64,000 nt of DNA from Lithodes maja. Taxonomy: Eukaryota; Arthropoda; Malacostraca; Decapoda; Lithodidae. The number at the start of each line of letters is the position of its first letter. The stretch's first letter is position 1. The translations under genes were made by a program, and so were the position numbers. The stretch spans positions 31,246 through 95,245 of the forward strand of contig JBAKBP010007952.1 in NCBI GenBank assembly GCA_037953745.1. The letters run 5' to 3'. Positions 23,558 through 34,976 of this stretch are shown in pieces. The notes below the pieces were generated by a model, which worked only from the letters and a program-made list of their open reading frames with translations, was not told the DNA's origin and searched no databases.

Positions 23558-24277
23558 ATATACTGTATGTTTGTACGTGAATGTATGTATGCTCTCTCCT
23601 ATGCTGTATATGACTGTCTGTGAGAGCTAGCATATGTATGTGAATGTATTCATGTGTAAATATATGCATGCTTGCTTTCACTCCCCTTGTGTGTTTGAGC
23701 TGAGTAAATAACAGTGTCAAATTCCCTCCCTCCCAGTCATCCTCCCCCTTCCCCCCCTCCCCCGACCCCAGAACACAGGGCTGGGAGGTCGTCCTAGAGA
23801 TCCTGCAGTAAGAGAGATCTGCTATCTTTATCTTCGGATGCCATTTCGATGCTGTAATTATAAAACAATGGAGTTGCTATTTTACTTGGACCATGTAGAA
23901 TATAGAACCAAAGACCAATCTATCTTCCCTGTACCATACTTGCTTATTGTGTGATATGGGTATGGACGAATGAGAGTGTAGAGAAACATCAATGACACCA
24001 GTGGCACCAATATGGCGGAACTCAGTCGATCTCTGCTTACTATAGGGTCTAAGTCGTCCGTATCCCGCCCTAACTGCGTATTACTGTCAAACCACACGGG
24101 TGCATGCTGAATTTACGCGCCAAAATGGTTCCAGCGCTGTTTTACCCGCGAATTTTTGTCCGGGGGCGCGCGGGAAAAGGAAGTAACTGCGAAATTGCGA
24201 CTCCGGGTCGCGAGAAACGAGTGACAGTCTGGACCCCTGCCGATGTTTAATATGGAGATTTTAGGTTATTTATAAGG
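23558..24277. other. Unassigned DNA, CpG-richer in its last part
   Basis: No repeat or coding frame is convincing. There is a C-rich stretch near 23725-23775, and a locally CpG-rich part (about 24105-24240, with GCGCGCGGG and CGGGTCGCGAG) that stands out against AT-rich surroundings. It could be unique host DNA, but nothing identifies a gene or promoter. Confidence 0.4.
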
Positions 24278-24610
24278 TTAAGGGGGGTCACCGGCTTTTT
24301 AATCTTTCTCTCCTTTTCTCTCTTTCCATGGCTTGTATTCATTCGGCCCCTTTCAGCCAACTGTTTTAAGAAGTTTATCCCCATCCAGGTGTCGATTTCT
24401 TCCTGGCGAGCTATAGCGAGCCAACATTGTATGGAGAAATCCGGCTTCGCCGGAGAAATGTTTAGCTTGCTGTCAAAACAAAAATATATATATGCTGGAC
24501 ACCTGGATGGGTGTAAACGTCTTAAAACAGTAGGCTGAATGTGGCCGAATGGTTACAAGCCAAAGAGAGAGGGAGAGAAAGATAAACAACAGTGAGGTTG
24601 GCTCCCTTAA
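24278..24610. mobile_element. Fold-back MITE, group M1b, TTAA-flanked
   Basis: The element (24282-24606) lies between perfect TTAA copies. It starts GGGGGGTCACCGGC and ends GTTGGCTCCC. The two halves are largely inverted copies: a CTCTCTTTCC...CCATCCAGGTGTCGA arm and a TCCAGCATAT...GACACCTGGATGG arm on the other side. A GGCTTCGCCGG hairpin lies in the centre. No transposase is encoded. A similar copy is at 34981-35370. Confidence 0.7.
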
Positions 24611-24633
24611 GGCCCGTATTCTTGAACAACCCC

Positions 24634-24850
24634 TTTCATTAACGGTGATAGTTACTATAGTTTCATTAACGGTGATAGTTACTATAGTTTCATTAACGGT
24701 GATAGTTACTATAGTTTCATTAACGGTGATAGTTACTATAGTTTCATTAACGGTGATAGTTACTATAGTTTCATTAACGGTGATAGTTACTATAGTTTCA
24801 TTAACGGTGATAGTTACTATAGTTTCATTAACGGTGATAGTTACTATAGT
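24634..24850. repeat. 27-bp minisatellite, 8 copies
   Basis: Nearly perfect 27-bp units reading TTTCATTAACGGTGATAGTT then ACTATAG. Because 27 is a multiple of three, a spurious Val/Thr/Ile frame runs through the array (24549-24866). Confidence 0.95.
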
Positions 24851-24939
24851 TTTGCCGTATTCCTAACCAGCCAATATGATATGCTGGATTACATTATTGC
24901 AATTTGAAGTACTGGACCATCAATACAGTACTCACATTG

Positions 24940-25195
24940 TACTCTGTGCAACTCTCCAACCCAAGAGTGAAACGATACTCCCAATATTTCTTCTATTCAA
25001 TAGCTGAGCTCTGGAACTCTCTCCCTGAATCCATCTTTTCCTCATCCTATGACTTAAATTGCTTCAAACTCCGTGTGTCCAGACATTTTCGTTCGAACAT
25101 TCCTTGATTTTGGCCCTGTCACTCTTTCAACTCTGGGGGAGGCACACGTCACAGGCAGTTCTGCCTGTTGTCTCCCTCATCAACATAAACAAAAC
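24940..25195 (+). pseudogene. LINE 3' end fragment (RT C-terminus)
   Basis: The frame ending at 25107 reads AELWNSLPESIF then LNCFKLRVSRHF, a typical last segment of CR1/L2/Jockey-like reverse transcriptase proteins. A short 3' tail follows, rich in 'ctccctcatcaacataaac', then AATAATAAAT. The same tail occurs inverted at 880-1100. Everything upstream of the last 55 or so codons is missing. Confidence 0.6.
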
Positions 25196-25505
25196 AAAAT
25201 GATAATAAATACAGTATCTAGCATATTATACTGACTGGCTAGCAATACAGAAAATCGATAGTAATTACCACAGTCAATTATTGGGTTTGTCTAGTAATGC
25301 GGGGTGAAGTAATAGGTATAATAACTATATTTTATATGATTATATATTTTGTTCCTGGTGAAAAATGTAATCCCATGGTAGCTGATTTCTCGATTCTTGA
25401 TATAAAAAATATATATATTACGGCTGTATAATATTAATGCTAGGTTTTCATAATGATAAGCAACATATTTCGCTACAAAATTCTCGGTAAAGGCAATATC
25501 AATGT

Positions 25506-25529
25506 AAAAAAAAAAAAAAAAAAAAAAAA
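25506..25529. repeat. Poly-A tract
   Basis: 24 A residues abutting the start of the 64-bp repeat. No LINE or SINE body is evident directly upstream. Confidence 0.95.
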
Positions 25530-25721
25530 TCCCCTATAACTTACTGTATATAATATGTTTAGTTGTATATATATAATGTATGGTAAGGTATAATCCCCTA
25601 TAACTTACTGTATATAATATGTTTAGTTGTATATATATAATGTATGGTAAGGTATAATCCCCTATAACTTACTGTATATAATATGTTTAGTTGTATATAT
25701 ATAATGTATGGTAAGGTATAA
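25530..25721. repeat. 64-bp tandem repeat, 3 copies
   Basis: Three virtually identical 64-bp AT-rich units, each beginning TCCCCTATAACTTACTG and ending GGTAAGGTATAA. Confidence 0.95.
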
Positions 25722-26507
25722 TAACTAATGGTACATTATCAATTACAATATGCAAGATTAGTTATAAGGTCAATTATTAAGGTACAACGAATGGCAATAT
25801 GACCCATGGTGGTGTAGACATTGGATATGTTTGAATAGCGATAATATTAAGAAAGGTTCAATGGTGGCGTAGGGATGTGGCGACCCCATCGCCCGTCACT
25901 TTTGTGGCGCAGATAGCCCCTGGAGGTGGGGACTGGGAATCCCACTTTCAGAATTTACTACCACTAAGGGATCAGCAAGCCATTTCTTGCTGATCCTCCC
26001 TACCCCTTTAAGGGAGTGTGGGTTCGGCTACTGACTGACTTCAATAACAAATTTGTGATAGGCAGTATATTAAATTAGTTATAAGGATAGGGAAAATGTA
26101 TCAGGTGCAAATCCCAACCCACGCGAGATAACGAATTGAACGACAGTCACTTTTCTACTCTGCAAAAATCAAAATATTTAATATACAAAAATCATTGGAT
26201 ATAGTGATAGTGTTTTACATATCTTTCCTTATATAAGATGAGTTAATTACTACCAATATACCCTATAGGGGTATATTATTATTAATGTTTATTACCTTTT
26301 CATACCTTCTTCAAATTCATAATTTTGTAGAGTGGAAGGTGAGCTAAGGTATTCTAATTAAGCTATGATAGGCAGTATACCAGATTATCTCTATGGTCAG
26401 GCAAGGTATACTAGCTGTAAAGCATAGGTCAATAGTAATTAACTAACATCAAAATAGGATCTTATTAATAATGGGCAATATTCTAGACTATCAGGTAAGG
26501 TATAATA
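25722..26507. repeat. Degenerate AT-rich repeat field with a perfect hairpin
   Basis: Loose repeats of 'gataggcagtat' and 'ggtaaggtata' recur (for example near 26056, 26366, 26471). They look like ancestral forms of the 57-bp unit that follows. A perfect 11-bp stem with 6-bp loop (GGATCAGCAAG, loop CCATTT) lies at 25969-25996. The region 25861-26040 is less AT-rich and otherwise unassigned. Confidence 0.5.
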
Positions 26508-27345
26508 TTAACTCGTGATAGGCGGTGATATAGGTAAGATATATGGTGAGGTAAGGTTTAACCATTAACTCGTGATAGGCGGTGATATAGGTAAGATATA
26601 TGGTGAGGTAAGGTTTAACCATTAACTCGTGATAGGCGGTGATATAGGTAAGATATATGGTGAGGTAAGGTTTAACCATTAACTCGTGATAGGCGGTGAT
26701 ATAGGTAAGATATATGGTGAGGTAAGGTTTAACCATTAACTCGTGATAGGCGGTGATATAGGTAAGATATATGGTGAGGTAAGGTTTAACCATTAACTCG
26801 TGATAGGCGGTGATATAGGTAAGATATATGGTGAGGTAAGGTTTAACCATTAACTCGTGATAGGCGGTGATATAGGTAAGATATATGGTGAGGTAAGGTT
26901 TAACCATTAACTCGTGATAGGCGGTGATATAGGTAAGATATATGGTGAGGTAAGGTTTAACCATTAACTCGTGATAGGCGGTGATATAGGTAAGATATAT
27001 GGTGAGGTAAGGTTTAACCATTAACTCGTGATAGGCGGTGATATAGGTAAGATATATGGTGAGGTAAGGTTTAACCATTAACTCGTGATAGGCGGTGATA
27101 TAGGTAAGATATATGGTGAGGTAAGGTTTAACCATTAACTCGTGATAGGCGGTGATATAGGTAAGATATATGGTGAGGTAAGGTTTAACCATTAACTCGT
27201 GATAGGCGGTGATATAGGTAAGATATATGGTGAGGTAAGGTTTAACCATTAACTCGTGATAGGCGGTGATATAGGTAAGATATATGGTGAGGTAAGGTTT
27301 AACCATTAACTCGTGATAGGCGGTAGTATAGGTAAGATATGTCAT
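26508..27345. repeat. 57-bp minisatellite, about 14-15 copies
   Basis: Nearly identical 57-bp units starting ATTAACTCGTGATAGGCGG. The 57-bp period equals 19 codons, so a repetitive frame stays open on the minus strand (26491-27465). This is a by-product, not a gene. Confidence 0.95.
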
Positions 27346-27869
27346 ATAAGACATAACCATTAACTCTTGTGATCTGCAGGTGTCTGCTGCGCTGTATAAT
27401 GACACCCTGCTTGTCTGAAGTGTTTGGTTTTGTAATGATATCAGCTGGGCGCGCGTTGAAGACAAAAGGGGCGTGCTGGAACAGAGCGATAACGAGCGAG
27501 GCTTACCATTGTTGTCTTGAGTCTCATGGGTTGGATCTGGAGGTGGAGCTTGGTGCTTGGCTTTAGTCTCATCTATGCTGCCCTCTAGTGTTCCGTTTTC
27601 CTGGGTCCCACGGTGTTCTTCATTGTTGATGGTTGGGGGGACTCGTGGAATTGAGGCATATTATAGTATAGCAAATGATAAGTGATAGGCAGTATTCTAA
27701 CTTGGCTATACTATCAAGTAAAGGAGGTATCACATGAAAGCTTTTATTGTTACCTTTTGAATATAACTTAATTCTGGCTAGCTACTTTGCACTGATATTG
27801 CAACTAGAGTGATAGTAGATTACGGAATTTGTATACAAGTTTATATCTAAAGCTGCCAGATCAGAATTA

Positions 27870-27870
<1 letters not shown>
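27346..27870. other. Unassigned DNA
   Basis: About 300 bp of balanced-composition sequence (27360-27660), then AT-rich DNA with one more 'gataggcagtattcta' relic near 27683. No gene or splice structure can be supported. Confidence 0.4.

Positions 27871-27911
<41 letters not shown>
27871..27911. repeat. 41-bp poly-A tract
   Basis: An uninterrupted A-run. The sequence before it shows no recognised retroelement, and its length may be imprecise in an assembly. Confidence 0.95.
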
Positions 27912-27914
<3 letters not shown>

Positions 27915-28196
27915 GAAGGAAACCGTTCGTGTGATACCGGCTGTAGTCATAATAACTCCTACAACCTCATGTATCATACTACCCAAGAGCGGCTCTCTGC
28001 TCGTCCTTCAACGAACTAACCTGAACTGAAAGCAATTATTATGTTGTGATGGGCCGGTACTATCAGCATGAGGGTTGAGCTTTCCTTGCCCCCCATGGCT
28101 CCATCTCTGTCTCTCTTACTATTGGTGAAATCTCAACATATTTTCTCCCAACCATTTTTTTCGACAACTCTTGTCTGGTTGGTTCTGTAATAAACT

Positions 28197-28407
28197 TGAA
28201 CCCTTTCAGTATTCGGACGCTTTTTAGCATTTCATTCTGGCTAACATTAGACAATTTTACTCAGATTTGGAGGGCCGTCTACGAAACAGTGAGGTAATGT
28301 CTACCTCAATTAACCCTTTGATTACCACGATTATAAGCTGAATAATATTGTCTAATGATAGCCAGAATAAAATAGAGAAACGTGTCCTCGTATGCTGAAA
28401 AGGTTAA
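28197..28407. mobile_element. MITE group M2 (piggyBac-like ends)
   Basis: A 203-bp element (28201-28403) with long inverted arms of about 65 bp. The left arm starts CCCTTTCAGTATTCGG; the right arm reads inwards as CCTTTTCAGCATACGAGG. The flanks are TGAA on the left and TTAA on the right, a one-base-decayed target duplication. It is related to 2649-2855 and 41705-41889. Confidence 0.7.
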
Positions 28408-28970
28408 TAATGAAACCCTACGCAAGTAGGGGCAGTTTATTGACAGTGTCTACCAACGATGTTAATAAAGTGCTTATCCCCTTATGCTGTATACTGTATA
28501 TCTATTCAGTCAACTTTCTGAATCAATGTTTAAAGCATACGTTTTTCTGTCTTCCTCGAGTATTCTGTCTGTGAACCCGCTAGCCAATATATCACCCAAA
28601 GGAATTTCTTACAACTGTCATTAGGTGAAAGGATTTTGTTTGAGAGGAATCTGCTTTCCCACTTACATTCCTTACGTAAATAGAATAAAACGTTGATATA
28701 AATATTATTGTATTATGCTTTGCACTACTTATCTTCCTACCCCTTTTGGAATTATAGGATACTAGTAATGGATGAAATACAGTTTTTATAATTGAAGAAC
28801 ACTATTAATAGATAATAGAGAATGTATGTAAGGATGGATTGATGACATTAGCTTGGGTGAGAAGGGAGTATATATTGAATTTGGCATGGTTCCGACTTCT
28901 TGCCCTCCTCCCTCGCTTCTTTCCTAGCCTGCGTGACCGAGTTATATTTGTCGGAAATTATACCAAGTGT
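28408..28970. other. Unassigned AT-rich DNA
   Basis: No motif, repeat or coding frame is recognised. Short frames in it look random. Confidence 0.4.
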
Positions 28971-29125
28971 GAGGGGGAGGGTCACTGTGGTATTGGAGGG
29001 GGGAAGGTGTAGGGGTGGAGGATTGGGAGGGTGGGGGAGGAGATGGGGGTAGGGAGGGTGCTGGGATGGAGGATTGGGAGGGAGGGGGAGAGGGATGGAA
29101 TAAGGGAAGGTGCTTGGATGGAGGA
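28971..29125. repeat. Left outlier of the G-rich minisatellite
   Basis: GGAGGATTGGGAGGG-type and GGGTGCTGGGATGGAGG-type units match the array at 30141-31735. The two G-rich blocks are separated by about 215 bp of other DNA and a truncated LINE. Confidence 0.7.
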
Positions 29126-29341
29126 TTGGGAGGAAGGGAGTACAAAGGAGTACAAAGGAAATCAAGCAACAACAGGTCTAGTGACCCTTCTAGGTTGCAT
29201 GTCCTCCAAAACACTGAGGATCAAGTGTCCAAACAGTGGTTTAGAGTGGGTAAGGGAACATTGGAAAGGGAACTACTGCCTTGGAACTAATGTCCGTGGC
29301 AGGAGTAGGAAGTTAGTAGGGGACATATGGGTTAGTAACTG

Positions 29342-30140
29342 AGGGGAGGATAAAATAAAGTTATTCATTTACAAACGCAGTCAGTCGCGGGTTTGATGCG
29401 AGATATTTGTCTAGGCGGAGTTTAAATGAATCAACGGTGCTGCAGTCTATAACGTCTCGGGGAAGCCCATTCCACAAGTTGACAACTCGATTGAAGAAAT
29501 TCTTAGATTCGTGTGAGTTAAAAGATTTGCCAATAATTTTGCAACCATTTCCCCGTGTGTAATTAGATTGGTCGATAGTGAAGTACTTACTACAGTTCAT
29601 ATTGTCGATGCCTTTGATGATTTTGAACACTTGAATTAAGTCACCTCTTAATCTGCGCTGGGTTAAAGGAAATAGATTTAATTCTCTAAGACGCTCTTCG
29701 TATGGTTTGTTCTTTAGGCTAGGTATCATTTTGGTAACTCTACGTTGAACTCGTTCTAGCTTGTTTATGTCTTTTTGGTAATAAGGGCACCAGCATTGAA
29801 CGCAGTATTCCAGAAGAGGGCGGACTAAGGAATTGTAAAGGGTTAGGATAACGTCTTTGGATTTATGCTCAAATGACCTGCCTATAAAGCCAATTATTTT
29901 GTTTGCCTTCTTAACAACTTCTGAACATTGTTGACTCGGTTTTAGGTTACTCGATATTGTTACTCCCAGAACGGTTTCTCTGTTTACATTCTTAAGCTGA
30001 GTACCATTCATCGAATAGTTTGCTTTCTCATTTAGGTATCCAATATGTAGTACTTTACATTTATCCGCATTGAAACTCATTTGCCAAATTTGGGCCCAAT
30101 GCGACAATTTATCTAGATTGTGTTGCATATCGTGTTGCAT
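29342..30140 (-). pseudogene. 5'-truncated CR1/L2-like LINE (RT C-terminal part)
   Basis: An open frame of 259 codons encoding the downstream part of a non-LTR reverse transcriptase: thumb and C-terminal region with SFNADKCKVLHIG, LLEYCVQCWCPY, LERVQRRVTKMIPSL, RRLRGDLIQVFKI and VVNLWNGLP. The palm with the YADD-type site and the endonuclease are missing, as usual for 5'-truncated LINE insertions. The natural stop (TAA) is followed within about 20 bp by the end of homology. The 5' truncation abuts G-rich minisatellite DNA at 30141. The frame looks little decayed, suggesting recent insertion. Confidence 0.85.
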
Positions 30141-31735
30141 AAGGGGGTAGGGAGGATGCTGGGATGGGAGAAAGGAGGGTGCTGGGATAGAGGAAGGGAG
30201 GGTGTTGGGATGGGGGAAGGGAGGGTGCTGGGATAGAGGAAGGGAGGGTGTTGGGATGGGGGAAGGGAGGGTGCTGGGATGGGGGAAGAGAGGGTGCTGG
30301 GATAGAGGAAGGGAGGGTGTTGGGATGGGGGAAGGGAGGGTGTTGGGATGGGGAAAGGGAGGGTGTTGGGATGGGGTAAGGGAGGGTGTTGGGATGGGGG
30401 AAGGGAGGGAGCTGGGATGGGGGAAGGGAGGGTGTTGGGATGGGGGAAGAGAGGGTGTTGGGATGGGGGAAGGGAGGGTGTTGGGATGGGGGAAGGGAGG
30501 GTGCTGGGATGGGGGAAGAGAGGGTGCTGGGATGGGGGAAAGGAGGGTGTTGGGATGGGGAAGGGAGGGTGTTGGGATGGGATAAGGGAGGGTGTTGGGA
30601 TGGGGGAAGGGAGGGTGCTGGGATGGTGGAAGAGAGGGTGTTGGGATGGGGGAAGAGAGGGTGCTGGGATGGTGGAAGAGAGGGTGTTGGGATGGGGGAA
30701 GAGAGGGTGCTGGGATGGTGGAAGAGAGGGTGTTGGGATGGGGGTAGAGAGGGTGCTGGGATGGTGGAAGAGAGGGTGTTGGGATGGGGGTAGAGAGGGT
30801 GCTGGGATGGTGGAAGAGAGGGTGTTGGGATGGGGGAAGGGAGGGTGTTGGGATGGGGGAAGGGAGGGTGTTGGGATGGGAGAAGGGAGGGTGCTGGGAT
30901 TGGATGGGGGAAGAGAGGGTGCTTTGATGAGGGAATATGAGTGTGTTGGGATGGTGGAAGGGAGGGTGCTGGGATAGGGGAAGGAAGGGTGTTGAGATGG
31001 GGGAAGGGAGGGTATTGGGATGGGGAAAAGGAGGGTGTTGGGATGTGATGGGGGAAGGGAGGGTGTTGGGATGGGGGAGAGGAGGGTGTTGGGATGGGGG
31101 AAGGGAGGGTGTTGGGATGGGGGAGAGGAGGGTGTTGGGATGGGGGAAGGGAGGGTGTTGGGATGGGGGAGAGGAGGGTGTTGGGATGGGGGAAGGGAGG
31201 GTGATGGGATTTGGGAAGGGAGGGGATGGGATGGGGGAAGGGAGCGTGCTGGGACGGAGGATTGAGAGGGAGGGGGAGGGGATGGAAGGGTGCTGGGATG
31301 GGGGAAGGTAGGGTGCTGGGAAGGAGGATTGAGATGGAGGGTGTTGGGAGCGGGGAAGGAAGGGTGATGGGATGGAGGATTGAGAGGGAGGGGGGAGGGT
31401 ATTGGGATGGGGGAAAGGAGGGTGGTGGGATGGGGGAAGGAAGGGTGGTGGGATGGGGGATTGGAAGGGTTGGGTGGGAATGAGGATTGAGATGGAGGGT
31501 GTTGGGAGCGAGGAAGGAAGGGTGGTGGGATGGGGGAAGGGAAGGGTGCTGGGAAGGAGGATTGAGAGGGAGGGGGAGGGGGATGGTAATGGGATGGGTG
31601 AAAGGAGGGTGGTGGGATGGGGGATGGGAAGGGTTGGGATGGGAGAAGGGAGGGTGTTGGGAGCGGGGAAGGAAGGGTTCTGGGATGGGTGATGGGAAGG
31701 GTTGGGTGGGTGAAGAGAAGGGGGCGTAACAGGGT
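30141..31735. repeat. G-rich 23-bp minisatellite (quadruplex-prone)
   Basis: Roughly 65-70 units of a 23-bp repeat close to GGGTGTTGGGATGGGGGAA then GGGA. Almost every unit junction has four closely spaced runs of three or more G (GGGAGGG, TGTT, GGGATGGGG), a textbook quadruplex pattern on the plus strand. Units become longer and more variable after about 31200. Gly/Trp-rich frames through it (for example 30348-30977) come from the absence of stop codons, not from a gene. Confidence 0.95.
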
Positions 31736-31737
31736 GG

Positions 31738-32220
31738 GAATTAGAAGGTGAGTGTGATGGTTTGGGAATTAGAAGGTGAGCGTGGTGGTTTGGGAATTAG
31801 AAGGTGAGCGTGATGGTTTGGGAATTAGAAGGTGAGCGTGATGGTTTGGGAATTAGAAGGTGAGCGTGATGGTTTGGGAATTAGAAGGTGAGCGTGGTGG
31901 TTTTGGGAATTAGAAGGTGAGCGTGATGGTTTGGGAATTAGAAGGTGAGCGTGGTGGTTTGGGAATTAGAAGGTGAGCGTGGTGGTTTGGGAATTAGAAG
32001 GTGAGCGTGGTGGTTTGGGAATTAGAAGGTGAGCGTGATGGTTTGGGAATTAGAAGGTGAGCGTGGTGGTTTGGGAATTAGAAGGTGAGCGTGGTGGTTT
32101 GGGAATTAGAAGGTGAGCGTGGTGGTTTGGGAATTAGAAGGTGAGCGTGATGGTTTGGGAATTAGAAGGTGAGCGTGATGGTTTGGGAATTAGAAGGTGA
32201 GCGTGGTGGTTTTGGGAATT
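31738..32220. repeat. 28-bp minisatellite, about 17 copies
   Basis: Units of GGGAATTAGAAGGTGAGCGT followed by GGTGGTTT or GATGGTTT. It follows the G-rich array with no spacer. Confidence 0.95.
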
Positions 32221-32261
32221 CAGGAATTGAAATTGAAATTCAAATTGAATTGCATGCTTTT

Positions 32262-32383
32262 TCCATTAGGTATGTCCATTAGGTATGTCCATTAGGTATG
32301 TCCATTAGGTATGTCCAATAGGTATGTCCATTAGGTATGTCCATTAGGTATGTCCATTAGGTATGTCCATTAGGTATGTCCAT
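32262..32383. repeat. 13-bp minisatellite, about 9 copies
   Basis: Units ATTAGGTATGTCC, with one AATAGG variant. About 40 bp of unrelated sequence separates it from the 28-bp array. Confidence 0.95.
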
Positions 32384-32409
32384 TTGACAAACGTTATGAA
32401 CCTTTTACA

Positions 32410-34942
32410 AATACCGCGGAGAGCTGGCTGTACTTAACTGCCATAATAAGTGTTAAATACCGCGGAGAGCTGGCTGTACTTAACTGCCATAATAAGTGTT
32501 AAATACCGCGGAGAGCTGGCTGTACTTAACTGCCATAATAAGTGTTAAATACCGCGGAGAGCTGGCTGGACTTAACTGCCATAATAAGTGTTAAATACCG
32601 CGGAGAGCTGGCTGGACTTAACTGCCATAATAAGTGTTAAATACCGCGGAGAGCTGGCTGGACTTAACTGCCATAATAAGTGTTAAATACCGCGGAGAGC
32701 TGGCTGGACTTAACTGCCATAATAAGTGTTAAATACCGCGGAGAGCTGGCTGGACTTAACTGCCATAATAAGTGTTAAATACCGCGGAGAGCTGGCTGGA
32801 CTTAACTGCCATAATAAGTGTTAAATACCGCGGAGAGCTGGCTGGACTTAACTGCCATAATAAGTGTTAAATACCGCGGAGAGCTGGCTGTACTTAACTG
32901 CCATAATAAGTGTTAAATACCGCGGAGAGCTGGCTGGACTTAACTGCCATAATAAGTGTTAAATACCGCGGAGAGCTGGCTGGACTTAACTGCCATAATA
33001 AGTGTTAAATACCGCAGAGAGCTGGCTGGACTTAACTGCCATAATAAGTGTTAAATACCGCGGAGAGCTGGCTGGACTTAACTGCCATAATAAGTGTTAA
33101 ATACCGCGGAGAGCTGGCTGGACTTAACTGCCATAATAAGTGTTAAATACCACGGAGAGCTGGCTGGACTTAACTGCCATAATAAGTGTTAAATACCGCG
33201 GAGAGCTGGCTGGACTTAACTGCCATAATAAGTGTTAAATACCGCGGAGAGCTGGCTGGACTTAACTGCCATAATAAGTGTTAAATACCGTGGAGAGCTG
33301 GCTGGACTTAACTGCCATAATAAGTGTTAAATACCGCGGAGAGCTGGCTGGATTTAACTGCCATAATAAGTGTTAAATACCGCGGAGAGCTGGCTGTACT
33401 TAACTGCCATAATAAGTGTTAAATACCGCGGAGAGCTGGCTGTACTTAACTGCCATAATAAGTGTTAAATACCGCGGAGAGCTGGCTGGACTTAACTGCC
33501 ATAATAAGTGTTAAATACCGCGGAGAGCTGGCTGGACTTAACTGCCATAATAAGTGTTAAATACCGCGGAGAGCTGGCTGGACTTAACTGCCATAATAAG
33601 TGTTAAATACCGCGGAGAGCTGGCTGGACTTAACTGCCATAATAAGTGTTAAATACCGCGGAGAGCTGGCTGTACTTAACTGCCATAATAAGTGTTAAAT
33701 ACCGCGGAGAGCTGGCTGGACTTAACTGCCATAATAAGTGTTAAATACCGCGGAGAGCTGGCTGGACTTAACTGCCATAATAAGTGTTAAATACCGCGGA
33801 GAGCTGGCTGGACTTAACTGCCATAATAAGTGTTAAATACCGCGGAGAGCTGGCTGGACTTAACTGCCATAATAAGTGTTAAATACCGCGGAGAGCTGGC
33901 TGGACTTAACTGCCATAATAAGTGTTAAATACCGCGGAGAGCTGGCTGGACTTAACTGCCATAATAAGTGTTAAATACCGCGGAGAGCTGGCTGTACTTA
34001 ACTGCCATAATAAGTGTTAAATACCGCGGAGAGCTGGCTGGACTTAACTGCCATAATAAGTGTTAAATACCGCGGAGAGCTGGCTGGACTTAACTGCCAT
34101 AATAAGTGTTAAATACCGCAGTGAGCTGGCTGGACTTAACTGCCATAATAAGTGTTAAATACCGCGGAGAGCTGGCTGGACTTAACTGCCATAATAAGTG
34201 TTAAATACCGCGGAGAGCTGGCTGGACTTAACTGCCATAATAAGTGTTAAATACCGCGGAGAGCTGGCTGGACTTAACTGCCATAATAAGTGTTAAATAC
34301 CGCGGAGAGCTGGCTGGACTTAACTGCCATAATAAGTGTTAAATACCGCGGAGAGCTGGCTGGACTTAACTGCCATAATAAGTGTTAAATACCGCGGAGA
34401 GCTGGCTGGACTTAACTGCCATAATAAGTGTTAAATACCGCGGAGAGCTGGCTGGACTTAACTGCCATAATAAGTGTTAAATACCGCGGAGAGCTGGCTG
34501 GACTTAACTGCCATAATAAGTGTTAAATATCGCGGAGAGCTGGCTGGACTTAACTGCCATAATAAGTGTTAAATACCGCGGAGAGCTGGCTGGACTTAAC
34601 TGCCATAATAAGTGTTAAATACCGCGGAGAGCTGGCTGGACTTAACTGCCATAATAAGTGTTAAATACCGCGGAGAGCTGGCTGGACTTAACTGCCATAA
34701 TAAGTGTTAAATACCGCGGAGAGCTGGCTGGACTTAACTGCCATAATAAGTGTTAAATACCGCGGAGAGCTGGCTGGACTTAACTGCCATAATAAGTGTT
34801 AAATACCGCGGAGAGCTGGCTGGACTTAACTGCCATAATAAGTGTTAAATACCGCGGAGAGCTGGCTGGACTTAACTGCCATAATAAGTGTTAAATACCG
34901 CGGAGAGCTGGCTGGACTTAACTGCCATAATAAGTGTTAAAT
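32410..34942. repeat. 46-bp satellite-like array, about 55 copies
   Basis: Very homogeneous 46-bp units starting AATACCGCGGAGAGCTGGCT. The main variant is GGAC versus GTAC after CTGGCT; the GTAC form clusters near the left edge and recurs singly inside. There are no spacers, so it is not CRISPR-like. Stop codons interrupt every frame. Confidence 0.97.
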
Positions 34943-34976
34943 TTCAGACGAATTGAGTGTTTTTTCCTTTAAATGT

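Noticed and set aside
14205..23565. B1 as a simple insertion into A2 gag
   Set aside because: The right flank is not the continuation of gag and no target duplication is present.
26491..27465. 324-codon Tyr/Leu-rich frame
   Set aside because: A by-product of the 57-bp minisatellite.
30202..31729. Gly/Trp-rich open frames in the G-rich array
   Set aside because: Same repeat in several frames, explained by the 23-bp unit (69 bp = 23 codons); no start context or domain.
32410..34942. Possible CRISPR-like array
   Set aside because: Units are contiguous with no unique spacers, and the DNA is plainly eukaryotic repeat sequence.
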